From positions 1 through 63,022 of the forward strand of contig JADLHO010000211.1 of assembly GCA_020848735.1 (NCBI GenBank): a stretch of 63,022 bases of DNA, written 5' to 3'. This stretch comes from Planctomycetota bacterium (GTDB lineage Bacteria; Planctomycetota; UBA1135; UBA2386). A program made the translations under genes and the position numbers. This document shows, piece by piece, positions 29,051 through 36,700 of this stretch (positions within the stretch are counted from its first letter, which is position 1; each line of letters begins with the position of its first letter). The notes under the pieces are model-generated. The model searched no databases and had not been told where the DNA came from. It saw nothing but the letters and a program-made list of their open reading frames with translations.

Positions 29051-30040
29051 GTGCGCATCGGATTGACCTACGACCTGAAGCTGGACTGGATGGCCCGCGG
29101 CCTCTCCGCCGAGGAGGCCGCCGAGTTCGACAGCCAGGAGACCGTCGACGCCCTGGCCGCCGCGATCGCGGAGCACGGCCACGAAGTCGAGCCGATCGGC
29201 AACCTGCACGCCCTGCTGCCGCGTCTCGTCGCGGGCGCGCGCTGGGACCTCGTGTGGAACATCGCCGAGGGATACCGCGGTATCGGTCGCGAGGCGCAGG
29301 TCCCCTGTGTGCTCGACGCGCACGAGATCCCCTACACCTTCTCGGATCCGCTCGTCTGCGCGCTCACGCTGCACAAGGCGGTGACCAAGCGCGTGCTGCG
29401 CGATCTCGGCCTGCCGACTCCCGAGTTCCTCCTCGTCGAGACGATCGACGACCTCGCGAAGCTGCGCCTCGAGTATCCGCTCTTCGCGAAGCCGGTGGCC
29501 GAGGGCACGAGCAAAGGCGTCGACCGCACGAGCAAGATCACGTCGCCGGCGCAGCTCCGCGCGACCTGTGAACGCCTGCTCGCGCTGTTCCGGCAGCCGG
29601 TGCTCGTCGAGCGGTTCCTTCCCGGACGCGAGGTCACGGTCGGGATCGTCGGCACCGGCGACGCGGCGCGCGTCGTCGCCGTCCTCGAGGTCATCCTGCT
29701 CGCCGGCGCCGACGCCGAGGTCTACACGCAGCGCAACAAGGAGGAGTGCGAGCAGCTCGTGCGCTACCAGCTCGCGACCGGGGCGTTCGCCGACGAGGCC
29801 GAAGCGCTCGCGCTCGCCGCCTGGCGGGGGATCGGCGCGAGGGACGGCGGACGCGTCGACCTGCGCTGCGATCCGAGCGGCCGGCTCTCGGTGATCGAGA
29901 TCAACCCGCTGCCCGGCCTGCATCCCACGCACAGCGATCTGCCGATCATGGCGACGCTCGCCGGCGTGGGGTACCACGAGCTGATCGGTGCGATCCTGGA
30001 CTCCGCACTGCGGCGCGTGGGCGGATCGAGGCCCTCGTGA
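29051..30040 (+). CDS. ATP-grasp ligase, D-Ala-D-Ala ligase-like (first of two)
   Basis: The protein is 329 aa. The GTG at 29051 is preceded by a GAGGTG Shine-Dalgarno and begins 'VRIGLTYDLK', a typical start of the family. The sequence has 'LVWNIAEGYRGIGREAQVP', 'YPLFAKPVAEGTSKGV' (lysine and Gly-rich ATP loop) and 'VIEINPLPGLHPTHSDLP' (metal and substrate end), all hallmarks of D-alanine-D-alanine ligase-type ATP-grasp enzymes. Such enzymes couple two amino acids using ATP. The pairing with a second ligase, a KamA and a GNAT argues against a cell-wall role. The stop overlaps the next start (GTGA). Confidence 0.85.
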   Translation: MRIGLTYDLKLDWMARGLSAEEAAEFDSQETVDALAAAIAEHGHEVEPIGNLHALLPRLVAGARWDLVWNIAEGYRGIGREAQVPCVLDAHEIPYTFSDPLVCALTLHKAVTKRVLRDLGLPTPEFLLVETIDDLAKLRLEYPLFAKPVAEGTSKGVDRTSKITSPAQLRATCERLLALFRQPVLVERFLPGREVTVGIVGTGDAARVVAVLEVILLAGADAEVYTQRNKEECEQLVRYQLATGAFADEAEALALAAWRGIGARDGGRVDLRCDPSGRLSVIEINPLPGLHPTHSDLPIMATLAGVGYHELIGAILDSALRRVGGSRPS

Positions 30041-31026
30041 GCCGCGTGCTCGTGCTGCACGACCTCGTCGCGGGGGAGGTCCGCGCCGACGAGGCCGACG
30101 TGCTCGTGCAGCGCGACGTGGTGCTCGCGGCCCTGCGCGAGTTGGGGCACGAGGCCGAGGCTCTCGCCTGCGGTCTCGACCTCGCGAGTGCGGAGCGCGA
30201 GCTGCGGCGTCGGCGGCCCGAGCTCGTGTTCAACCTCGTCGAATCGATGGCGCGCACGGGGCGGCTCATCCACTTCGCGCCGTGCCTGCTCGATGCGCTC
30301 GCGATTCCCTACGTGGGGGCGCCCGCCGACGCGATCTACGTCACCTCGAACAAGCACCTCGCCAAGCGTCTGCTGATCGCGGCCGGTCTGCCGACGCCGC
30401 CGTCGTGGCTGCTCCCCGATCTCGAACGGGCGGGCGCCTCGGCGTCCGGACGCGTGATCGTGAAGTCGCTCTGGGAGCACGGCTCCGTGGGGCTCGACGC
30501 GAGTTCGGTGATCGACGTGCGCGACGCCCACGAACTCGCCGCTGCGATGCGCGCGCGCCTCGATCGGCTCGGCGGCGAGGCGATCGCCGAGAGCTACGTC
30601 GACGGCCGCGAGTTCAACCTGGCCCTGCTCGGCGGTCCGAACGGGCCGACGGTGCTCCCGCCCGCCGAGATCGAGTTCGTCGCCTGGGACGAGTCCGCGC
30701 CGCGCATCGTCGACTGGCGTGCGAAGTGGGACGAGTCGAGCCACGAGTATCAGGACACGCCGCGGCGCTTCGACTTCGATGCCGTGGACGCGCCGCTCGT
30801 CGCGAGGCTCGTCGCGATCGCGCGTGCGGCGTGGGACTGCTTCGGCCTGCGCGGCTGGGCGCGCGTCGACTTCCGCGTCGATCGCGAGCGAGGTCCCTTC
30901 GTGCTCGAGGTGAACACGAACCCCTGTCTCTCGCCCGATGCGGGCTTCGCCGCGGCGCTGCAGCGCGCGGGTATCCCCTTCGCGCAGGCGATCGCGCGCA
31001 TCCTCGACGACCTGCCGCCGCGATGA
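30037..31026 (+). CDS. ATP-grasp ligase, D-Ala-D-Ala ligase-like (second of two)
   Basis: The protein is 329 aa. The GTG at 30037 overlaps the stop of the first ligase. It has 'LVFNLVESMARTGRLIHFAP', 'VTSNKHLAKRLLIAAGLPTP', 'IVKSLWEHGSVGLD' and 'FVLEVNTNPCLSPDAGF', the same overall order of motifs as its neighbour but clearly divergent in sequence. Its N-terminus ('VLVLHDLV') is also different. Two dissimilar but equal-length ATP-grasp ligases in tandem suggest two successive couplings or a heteromeric enzyme. It overlaps the GNAT gene by 4 bases. Confidence 0.85.
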   Translation: MSRVLVLHDLVAGEVRADEADVLVQRDVVLAALRELGHEAEALACGLDLASAERELRRRRPELVFNLVESMARTGRLIHFAPCLLDALAIPYVGAPADAIYVTSNKHLAKRLLIAAGLPTPPSWLLPDLERAGASASGRVIVKSLWEHGSVGLDASSVIDVRDAHELAAAMRARLDRLGGEAIAESYVDGREFNLALLGGPNGPTVLPPAEIEFVAWDESAPRIVDWRAKWDESSHEYQDTPRRFDFDAVDAPLVARLVAIARAAWDCFGLRGWARVDFRVDRERGPFVLEVNTNPCLSPDAGFAAALQRAGIPFAQAIARILDDLPPR

Positions 31027-31520
31027 CCGGGTTCCGCACGGATGCCGAGCGCGCCGACGTCGCGCGCGTCGAACGCCTCACGCGCGTGACGGGCTTCTTC
31101 AATCCCGACGAGGTGCGCATCGCCGCCGAACTCGTCGACGAGCGCCTGACGAAGGGCAAGGCCAGCGGCTACGAGTTCGTCTTCGTCGACGCACCCGACG
31201 GCGACGAACTGCTCGCGTACTCGTGCTACGGCCCCATCGACGGCACGCAACGGAGCTGGGACCTCTTCTGGATCGCGGTGCAGCCCCACGCCCAGGGCCG
31301 CGGGCTGGGCCGCGAGGTCCTGCGCGAGACCGAGCGCCGCATCGCGCTCGCCGGCGGGGGACTCGTCTGGGTCGAGACCGGCGGCAAGGCGCTCTACCAG
31401 CCGACGCGCGCCTTCTACGAGCGTTGCGGCTACGTGGAGGAGGCCCGCCTGCGCGACTTCTATGCGCCGGGCGACGCGAAGGTCGTGTACCTGCGCGAGA
31501 TCGCGGCATCGAGCGACTGA
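31023..31520 (+). CDS. GNAT-family N-acetyltransferase
   Basis: The protein is 165 aa. The ATG overlaps the upstream stop (ATGA). The acetyl-CoA loop is 'QPHAQGRGLGREVL', preceded by the strand 'DLFWIAV' and followed by 'FYERCGYVEEARLRDFY'. The region 'RVTGFFNPDEVRIAAELVDE' at the N-terminus is characteristic of GNATs found beside D-Ala-D-Ala ligase-like genes. In the known AblA/AblB pair a KamA product (beta-lysine) is N-acetylated by a GNAT to make an osmolyte, so acetylation of a beta-amino acid or its conjugate is a reasonable inference here. Confidence 0.85.
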   Translation: MTGFRTDAERADVARVERLTRVTGFFNPDEVRIAAELVDERLTKGKASGYEFVFVDAPDGDELLAYSCYGPIDGTQRSWDLFWIAVQPHAQGRGLGREVLRETERRIALAGGGLVWVETGGKALYQPTRAFYERCGYVEEARLRDFYAPGDAKVVYLREIAASSD

Positions 31521-31606
31521 GCCGGCGGAGCCGCGGCGAGGAGCGCGGTCCGAAACTGCGACTGCACCGCGCGTGTTCCACCCGGCGTCCTCCAACGGAG
31601 TCCGCC

Positions 31607-33142
31607 ATGAAGTTCAGCTCGCTCGTCGTCACGGCGGGGTGTTCGACCTTCGCCGCCTTCGCTTCCGCCCAGGTCGTGCTCGTCGAGCCCGGTCATCGCC
31701 TCACACGGTTGATGGACTCGATGGCGCCATTGCACCCGAGCCAGGTGATCGTCGAGCAGACCCTGCCGATCGGGGACATCGAGAGCGTCTGCGTCGATCC
31801 GAGCAACGGCGACGTCTTCTTCCAGCTCATCGTCCCGGCGGGCTCACCCGTGTCGACGACGACGCACGTGTTCCGCCTCTCGCCGTCGGCGGCTGGGCTC
31901 GTCACGCCGGTCGCGGTGAACACGGGCTTCGGCATCAACGAGCGCGGCACCGATCTCCAGCTCGATCCCTGGCGGGGATTGCTCGTCACCCAGGACCAGA
32001 ACTCCGTGCCGAGGCATCGACTCGCCTCGATCAACCCGGTGACCGGTGCGATCGGCACCTGGTCGGTCGTGACGACGCCGCCCATCTTCGGCGCGAGCAC
32101 GTTCGGGATGGACCTCTCGCTCGGTGCCGGTGGCAGCATCGCGGCGCCGGGAGCCCTCGTCTTCACGAGCGATGCGGGCGCGAGCGGGATCCACGAGTGT
32201 CGCTACCTCGGCCTCGCGAGCATCACGCATGTGCCGGGGACGTCCCTGCCCGGCGGCGGCGACGACCTCGTGATCCAACCCGACGGCGACTGGATCTGGG
32301 TCGGCGACTTCACGCGGCCCATCACGAAGTTCCTCCCCTTCCCGCCGTTCGCGGCGTTCCCGAGCCAGCTCGACATCCAGACGATGTTCACGAACGCGGG
32401 GCTCGGATTCGTCGCGGGCTCCCGCGCCGCGGTCTGCGACGTGACGGGCGTGATCTACGTGAGCTTCTCGGGCACGACGGGGGGCACGGGCATCTTCCGG
32501 ATCGACGAGGCCCTGACCACGGCGACCCTGCTCCTCACCGTCGGTGGGCCGACCTTCAACCAGGGCGTGCACGATCTCGAGGTCGGACCCTCGAGCACGG
32601 GCATCGGCAACAGCCTCTACTTCACCGTGCACGACGCCGTGAGCGGCGGCGAGCAGATCTGGGAGATGAGTGCCGGTGCGTGCTGTCCGGTGCGCGCGGG
32701 CAGCGTCGTCGTCCCGGATGCGTTCGCGTGGAACGTGCCCAACAGCATCGCGGCGTGGCCCCCGGGCAACCTGCCCAAGCTCGGCAACCTCGGCTTCGCG
32801 GTGAAGCTGGACGATCCGGCCAATGCCTGCGGCATCCCGGTCGGTTCGCCGACCGCGCTGCTCCTGGATTTCTGGACCGCCGCGATCCCTGTCCCGAGCG
32901 CCGGCTGCGCGGTCTTCGGCCCGGGTGAGCTCATGGTGGCACCGCCGCTGATCGTCGCGAGCGGGCCGGTGGCCTTCGGCGGCCCAGGGCTCGGCGCGAT
33001 CCACCCGCTCGGCATCCCCTTCGACGCGGCGCTCTGCGGACTCCCGGCATACGTGCAGGGGATCTTCGTCCCGAACCCGGGCCCCGTGCTGACGAACCCG
33101 GTGATCCTGACCTGGCGCCTCGACCTCATGCTCGGCTCGTGA
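31607..33142 (+). CDS. Secreted propeller-like protein of planctomycete type
   Basis: The protein is 511 aa. The ATG at 31607 has GGAG 7 bases upstream and a signal peptide (ending FASAQ). The first 360 residues contain repeats such as 'GDIESVCVDPSNGDVFFQ', 'GTDLQLDPWRGLLVTQ' and 'GGDDLVIQPDGDWIWVGDF', resembling a six- or seven-bladed propeller. The last 140 residues ('LGNLGFAVKLDDPANACG', 'ALCGLPAYVQGIFV') form the C-terminal module seen also in the protein ending at 44218. No catalytic residues are evident. It is a separate transcription unit from the ligase cluster upstream (86-base gap). Confidence 0.7.
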   Translation: MKFSSLVVTAGCSTFAAFASAQVVLVEPGHRLTRLMDSMAPLHPSQVIVEQTLPIGDIESVCVDPSNGDVFFQLIVPAGSPVSTTTHVFRLSPSAAGLVTPVAVNTGFGINERGTDLQLDPWRGLLVTQDQNSVPRHRLASINPVTGAIGTWSVVTTPPIFGASTFGMDLSLGAGGSIAAPGALVFTSDAGASGIHECRYLGLASITHVPGTSLPGGGDDLVIQPDGDWIWVGDFTRPITKFLPFPPFAAFPSQLDIQTMFTNAGLGFVAGSRAAVCDVTGVIYVSFSGTTGGTGIFRIDEALTTATLLLTVGGPTFNQGVHDLEVGPSSTGIGNSLYFTVHDAVSGGEQIWEMSAGACCPVRAGSVVVPDAFAWNVPNSIAAWPPGNLPKLGNLGFAVKLDDPANACGIPVGSPTALLLDFWTAAIPVPSAGCAVFGPGELMVAPPLIVASGPVAFGGPGLGAIHPLGIPFDAALCGLPAYVQGIFVPNPGPVLTNPVILTWRLDLMLGS

Positions 33143-33144
33143 CG

Positions 33145-33178
33145 GCGCCGGCGCGCGCTCGGTCCGCCCCGCCGGCGC
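33145..33178 (+). terminator. Hairpin terminator candidate
   Basis: An 8-bp perfect inverted repeat, GCGCCGGC (33145-33152) and GCCGGCGC (33171-33178), starts 3 bases after the stop codon at 33142. It has an 18-base loop and no clear T-run. It separates the propeller gene from the lower-GC TIR-like/macro gene. Confidence 0.45.
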
Positions 33179-33229
33179 TCGCGATCGGGTCGTCCAACGA
33201 TCCGTCGGCGAGCGGGGCCGGCGGTTCAC

Positions 33230-33259
33230 TTGACCCTCCTGGTCGATCTTGGCTAGGCT
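33230..33259 (+). promoter_or_regulatory. Promoter of the TIR-like/macro gene
   Basis: TTGACC (33230-33235) and TAGGCT (33254-33259) are spaced by 18 bases, close to the sigma70 consensus and among the clearest promoter-like pairs in the window. It lies 45 bases upstream of the ATG at 33305, which itself has a GAGGAG Shine-Dalgarno at 33293-33298. Confidence 0.5.
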
Positions 33260-33304
33260 CCAGGCCGCTGAGGACGCTTGCGCCCTCTCGCCGAGGAGTT
33301 GGCA

Positions 33305-34498
33305 ATGACTGGGAACTACGAAGATCGGAAGTGCTTCGTCGTGATGCCGTTCGGGGACAAGACAGATCCGAGCGGTCGCGTCATCCCGTTCGACGAGGTC
33401 TACGCGCAGTTGATCAAGCCGGCGCTGGAGACGAAGACCCTGGGGATCTCGTGCATCCGGTGCGATGAGATCGCGAAGCCGGGCTGGATCCACCAGAGGA
33501 TGTTCGAGCACGTGTTCGAGTGCGACTTCGTCGTGGTCGACATCTCGTTCCACAACCCGAATGTCTTCTACGAACTCGGCGTGCGCCACGCCTTGGCACG
33601 GTCGACCACGATCCTGATTCGTGAGAAGGGGACCACCGTGCCCTTCAACCTCAACCATGTCGACATCGTGGAGTACGAGTGGGGCAACACGAGGAGCCTG
33701 AAGAAGGCGCTGCTGCGGATCCGCGGAATGGCTGAGAACGCCCGGAATCGACCGGGTAACGACAGCCCGGTCCACAAGGTGCTCCACCTCCGTGTGGAGG
33801 CAGATCAAAGGCCAATCCCGGGCCGGGAAGTCATCACGTACCAACTTCGAGGCTCGAAGCAGCAGCGGATCCAGCTGGTCACGGGCGACCTGCGTTACGT
33901 GCGGGGCATCGATATCTGGGTGAACTCCGAGAACACGAACATGCAGATGGCACGTCACTTCGATCGTTCGGTCTCGAGCATGATCCGCTACCAGGGTGCC
34001 GAGCGCGATGCCACCGGCACGGTCGTTCGTGACACCATCCAGGATGAGTTGAAGCAGCGCATGAAGCGGCGGCGCTCGGTGCCTGCCGCCGAGGTGATCG
34101 TCACCCAGCCGGGAGCGCTCCGGGAGTCGAACGGCGTGTTCCACATTGCGCATGTGGCATCGGGTGAGGGAGCGCCCGGCACCGGCTACCGACCGGTGGC
34201 AGACCTTGGAGCTTGCGTACGACGTGTGCTCGACAGGTTGAGGGAGCTCCCCGCGGAGGAGGTGCGTTCGGTCGTGTTCCCGCTGTTGGGAACCGGCACC
34301 GCTCGCGGTGACCTGGAGAGTTCGGCCCAGGTCCTGATCGACGCTGCGATCGCCCACCTCCAGGAACACCCGGATCACCCGACGAAGTCAGTGGCGTTCC
34401 TCGCGTACACCGACCTCCACCTGCGCGCCTGTCGGAAGGCGATCGATGCCCGTTCCGATGCGCTCAGGCTGGTGCCACGCCGAGTTCGTCGGAAGTAG
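33305..34498 (+). CDS. TIR-like/nucleoside-deoxyribosyltransferase-like domain fused to a macro domain
   Basis: The protein is 397 aa, probably cytosolic. Residues about 9-140: 'KCFVVMPFGDK', 'FDEVYAQLIKPALE', 'CDFVVVDISFHNPNVFYELG' and 'RHALARSTTILI', the signature of the nucleoside 2-deoxyribosyltransferase/TIR-like superfamily, with a candidate catalytic Glu at 90. Residues about 188-380: a macro domain, with 'GIDIWVNSEN' (201-210) near the ADP-ribose pocket, 'FPLLGTGTARGDLESS' (325-340) as the phosphate loop, and the terminal 'SVAFLAYTD'. The first domain may cleave or transfer an NAD-like nucleotide while the macro domain binds ADP-ribose or a derivative. A 60-base sample (33781-33840) has 37 G/C, below its neighbours, suggesting recent transfer. 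No other defence gene was recognised beside it. Confidence 0.85.
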   Translation: MTGNYEDRKCFVVMPFGDKTDPSGRVIPFDEVYAQLIKPALETKTLGISCIRCDEIAKPGWIHQRMFEHVFECDFVVVDISFHNPNVFYELGVRHALARSTTILIREKGTTVPFNLNHVDIVEYEWGNTRSLKKALLRIRGMAENARNRPGNDSPVHKVLHLRVEADQRPIPGREVITYQLRGSKQQRIQLVTGDLRYVRGIDIWVNSENTNMQMARHFDRSVSSMIRYQGAERDATGTVVRDTIQDELKQRMKRRRSVPAAEVIVTQPGALRESNGVFHIAHVASGEGAPGTGYRPVADLGACVRRVLDRLRELPAEEVRSVVFPLLGTGTARGDLESSAQVLIDAAIAHLQEHPDHPTKSVAFLAYTDLHLRACRKAIDARSDALRLVPRRVRRK

Positions 34499-34550
34499 TG
34501 AGTCGGGGAGGGCTAGCCGCCCGGCACGCTCGTGCGTAGTCGCGCCCTCC

Positions 34551-35882
34551 ATGCCCCCCGAGCTCGCGCCGCTCCCTCCCCTCCGCTCCTCGCCGACCTC
34601 GGATCAGGAGCGCATCGACGCGCTCGATGCCGTCCGCGGCTTCGCCGTGCTCGGCATCCTCGTGATGAACGTCGTGGAGTTCGCGCTGCCGATGCGGGCC
34701 TACGACAACCCGGCCTACGCCGGAGGCACCGCGGGCTTCGACCGCTGGACCTGGTTCGCGCAGGTCACGCTCTTCGACGGCCGCATGCGTGCACTCTTCT
34801 CGATGCTCTTCGGCGCGGGCATCGTGCTCTTCGCGCAGCGCGTCGAGCGGCGCGGGGGCAATGCTGCCGATCTCCTGCTGCGGCGCTGCCTCTGGCTCGT
34901 GCCCTTCGGCATCGCGCATCGCTTCGCGCTGCAGTGGACCGGCGACATCCTCTACACGTACGGCCTGCTCGGGATGATCGCGATCGCGTTCCGCGGCCTG
35001 CGCCCGCGCACGCTCTTGATCCTCGGCCTGCTCCTGCTCGCGTGCTTCGTGCCGAAGGCGCTGCTGGACCAGTCCGAGGCCGGCGCGGTGCGAGCGCGCG
35101 CCGCCGAAGCCAAGGTGATCGTCGAGCGGGGCGAGAAGCCGTCCGAGGAGCTCGCGCGCGCGCAGCGCGACTGGGAGCGCCGCCTCGCGATCGTGCCGCC
35201 GAAGCCCGAGTCGACGAAGGCCGAGATCGAGGCGATGCGCGGCTCGTGGCTCGACGTCGCCCGGTATCGCTGGGGCCACAACCACCAGTTCCAGACGGTC
35301 TTCCTCTACCAGTACTTCGTCTTCGACGCGCTCGGGATGTTCTTCGTCGGGATGGCGTTGCTGAAGCTCGGCTTCTTCGCGGGCGCATGGCGCCGCGCGG
35401 GTTACCTCGCGGCGATCGCCGCCGGGCTCGCCGCGGCCTGGGCCTCCTGCGAGCTCGCGCGTGCCTGGGAGCGCGAGGGCTTCTCGTACGGCGCGCTCGA
35501 GATCCGCGCGTGGCACGACCTGAGCTATCCGTTCCTCCGGCTCGCCGGCGCGCTCGGCTGGGCCGCCGTGATCGTGTTGCTCGTGCGCGGCGGTGCGTTG
35601 AGCGTGCTGCGTGCCGCGCTCTCCGCCGTCGGCCGGATGGCCTTCAGCAACTACGTGCTCCAGACCATCCTCTGCACGAGCTTCTTCTTCGGTTGGGGTC
35701 TCGGGCGCTTCGCCGAGCTCTCGCGTGCGCAGACGATGTTGGTCTGGGCCGCGGTGACCCTCGTCCAGATCCTCGGCTCGCTCGTCTGGCTGCGCTCCTT
35801 CCGCTACGGTCCGCTCGAGTGGGTCTGGCGCTCGCTGACCTACGGCAGCCTCCAGCCCATGCGCCGCGGATCGCCGACATGA
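34551..35882 (+). CDS. DUF418/YeiB-family membrane protein
   Basis: The protein is 443 aa; ATG 34551 was chosen over an in-frame start that would overlap the previous gene. 'RIDALDAVRGFAVLGILVMN' near the N-terminus (DAxRGFA..GI) and 'YGLLGMIAIAF', then 'GRMAFSNYVLQTI' with about ten hydrophobic helices are the hallmark of the YeiB/DUF418 family of inner-membrane proteins, usually about 390-430 aa. A hydrophilic Lys/Glu-rich loop (about 180-230) sits between helices. Function of the family is not established; it may be an acyltransferase-like or transport protein. The stop overlaps the next start (ATGA). Confidence 0.85.
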   Translation: MPPELAPLPPLRSSPTSDQERIDALDAVRGFAVLGILVMNVVEFALPMRAYDNPAYAGGTAGFDRWTWFAQVTLFDGRMRALFSMLFGAGIVLFAQRVERRGGNAADLLLRRCLWLVPFGIAHRFALQWTGDILYTYGLLGMIAIAFRGLRPRTLLILGLLLLACFVPKALLDQSEAGAVRARAAEAKVIVERGEKPSEELARAQRDWERRLAIVPPKPESTKAEIEAMRGSWLDVARYRWGHNHQFQTVFLYQYFVFDALGMFFVGMALLKLGFFAGAWRRAGYLAAIAAGLAAAWASCELARAWEREGFSYGALEIRAWHDLSYPFLRLAGALGWAAVIVLLVRGGALSVLRAALSAVGRMAFSNYVLQTILCTSFFFGWGLGRFAELSRAQTMLVWAAVTLVQILGSLVWLRSFRYGPLEWVWRSLTYGSLQPMRRGSPT

Positions 35883-36700
35883 CGGATGCCTTCCTCGCGA
35901 TCCCCGCGACGCGGGCCGGCTTCGACGAGTTCGCGCGGTTGGTCGTCGAACTCGGCCACGGGGAGCCGCTGCCCGATCCCGACACCTGGACCACGCAGAT
36001 CGCGCCGGACCTCGTGTTCCTCGCGTGCGAAGGCGCGTGCGTCGGCTACGTCTGGGTCCAGGTGATGGATGGCGTCGGCTACGTGCGACACGTCGTCGTC
36101 GATCCGGGTCGCCGAGGCCAGGGTCTCGGCCGCCGCCTGATGGCGATCGCCGCGGAGCGGCTGCTCGCGAACGGCTGCACGCGCTGGGAGCTCAACGTGA
36201 AGCCCGACAATGCGCCGGCGCTCGCGCTCTATCGCTCGCTCGGCATGGACTTCGAGTACCCGACCTGGGTCCTGCGCCTGCCGCCCGAGCAGGCGGGCGG
36301 ACTGCCCGCAGAGGACCCAGCGCTGCGCGTCGACGAGTTGCCCGCCGAGAGGGATGCCGAACTGGCCGCGGCGTTCCGCGTGCCGCGCGGGGTGTTCGCC
36401 TTCCACCGCCGCAAGCCGCGCACGCGCGTGTTCACGGTGATGCGTCACGCACGCCCCTGCGGCCTGGCGCTCTTCGACCCGCGCATCGACGGCTGTTTCC
36501 CGTTCCGCGCAGCGGACCCGGCCGTGGCCCGTGCGGCGATCGAGGCGCTCGCTCCGCACCTCTCGTCCCCCGCTGCCGAGCTGCTGCTCGCCATCGAGCG
36601 CGACGGAGCGGTCGCGGAGGCCCTGCTCGCCCTGGGTGCGACGCTGCGCTTTCGCATCGAGCACCTCGCGGGCCCGCTCGTCGCACCCGCGTCGCGCTAG
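35879..36700 (+). CDS. GNAT-family acetyltransferase with a second GNAT-like domain
   Basis: The protein is 273 aa. The ATG at 35879 overlaps the DUF418 stop. The first domain (about 1-140) is a standard GNAT: 'VRHVVVDPGRRGQGLGRRL' (acetyl-CoA loop) and 'NAPALALYRSLGM'. The second half (about 145-273) resembles a degenerate second GNAT without the glycine loop ('GVFAFHRRKPRTRVF', 'CGLALFDPRIDG'). Substrate unknown. Its 3' end overlaps by 4 bases the 3' end of the converging sigma-factor fusion gene. Confidence 0.8.
   Translation: MTDAFLAIPATRAGFDEFARLVVELGHGEPLPDPDTWTTQIAPDLVFLACEGACVGYVWVQVMDGVGYVRHVVVDPGRRGQGLGRRLMAIAAERLLANGCTRWELNVKPDNAPALALYRSLGMDFEYPTWVLRLPPEQAGGLPAEDPALRVDELPAERDAELAAAFRVPRGVFAFHRRKPRTRVFTVMRHARPCGLALFDPRIDGCFPFRAADPAVARAAIEALAPHLSSPAAELLLAIERDGAVAEALLALGATLRFRIEHLAGPLVAPASR

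Noticed and set aside
31844..34378. A minus-strand frame of 844 codons across the propeller and TIR-like/macro genes.
   Set aside because: Two plus-strand proteins with clear signals and domains occupy the same DNA.
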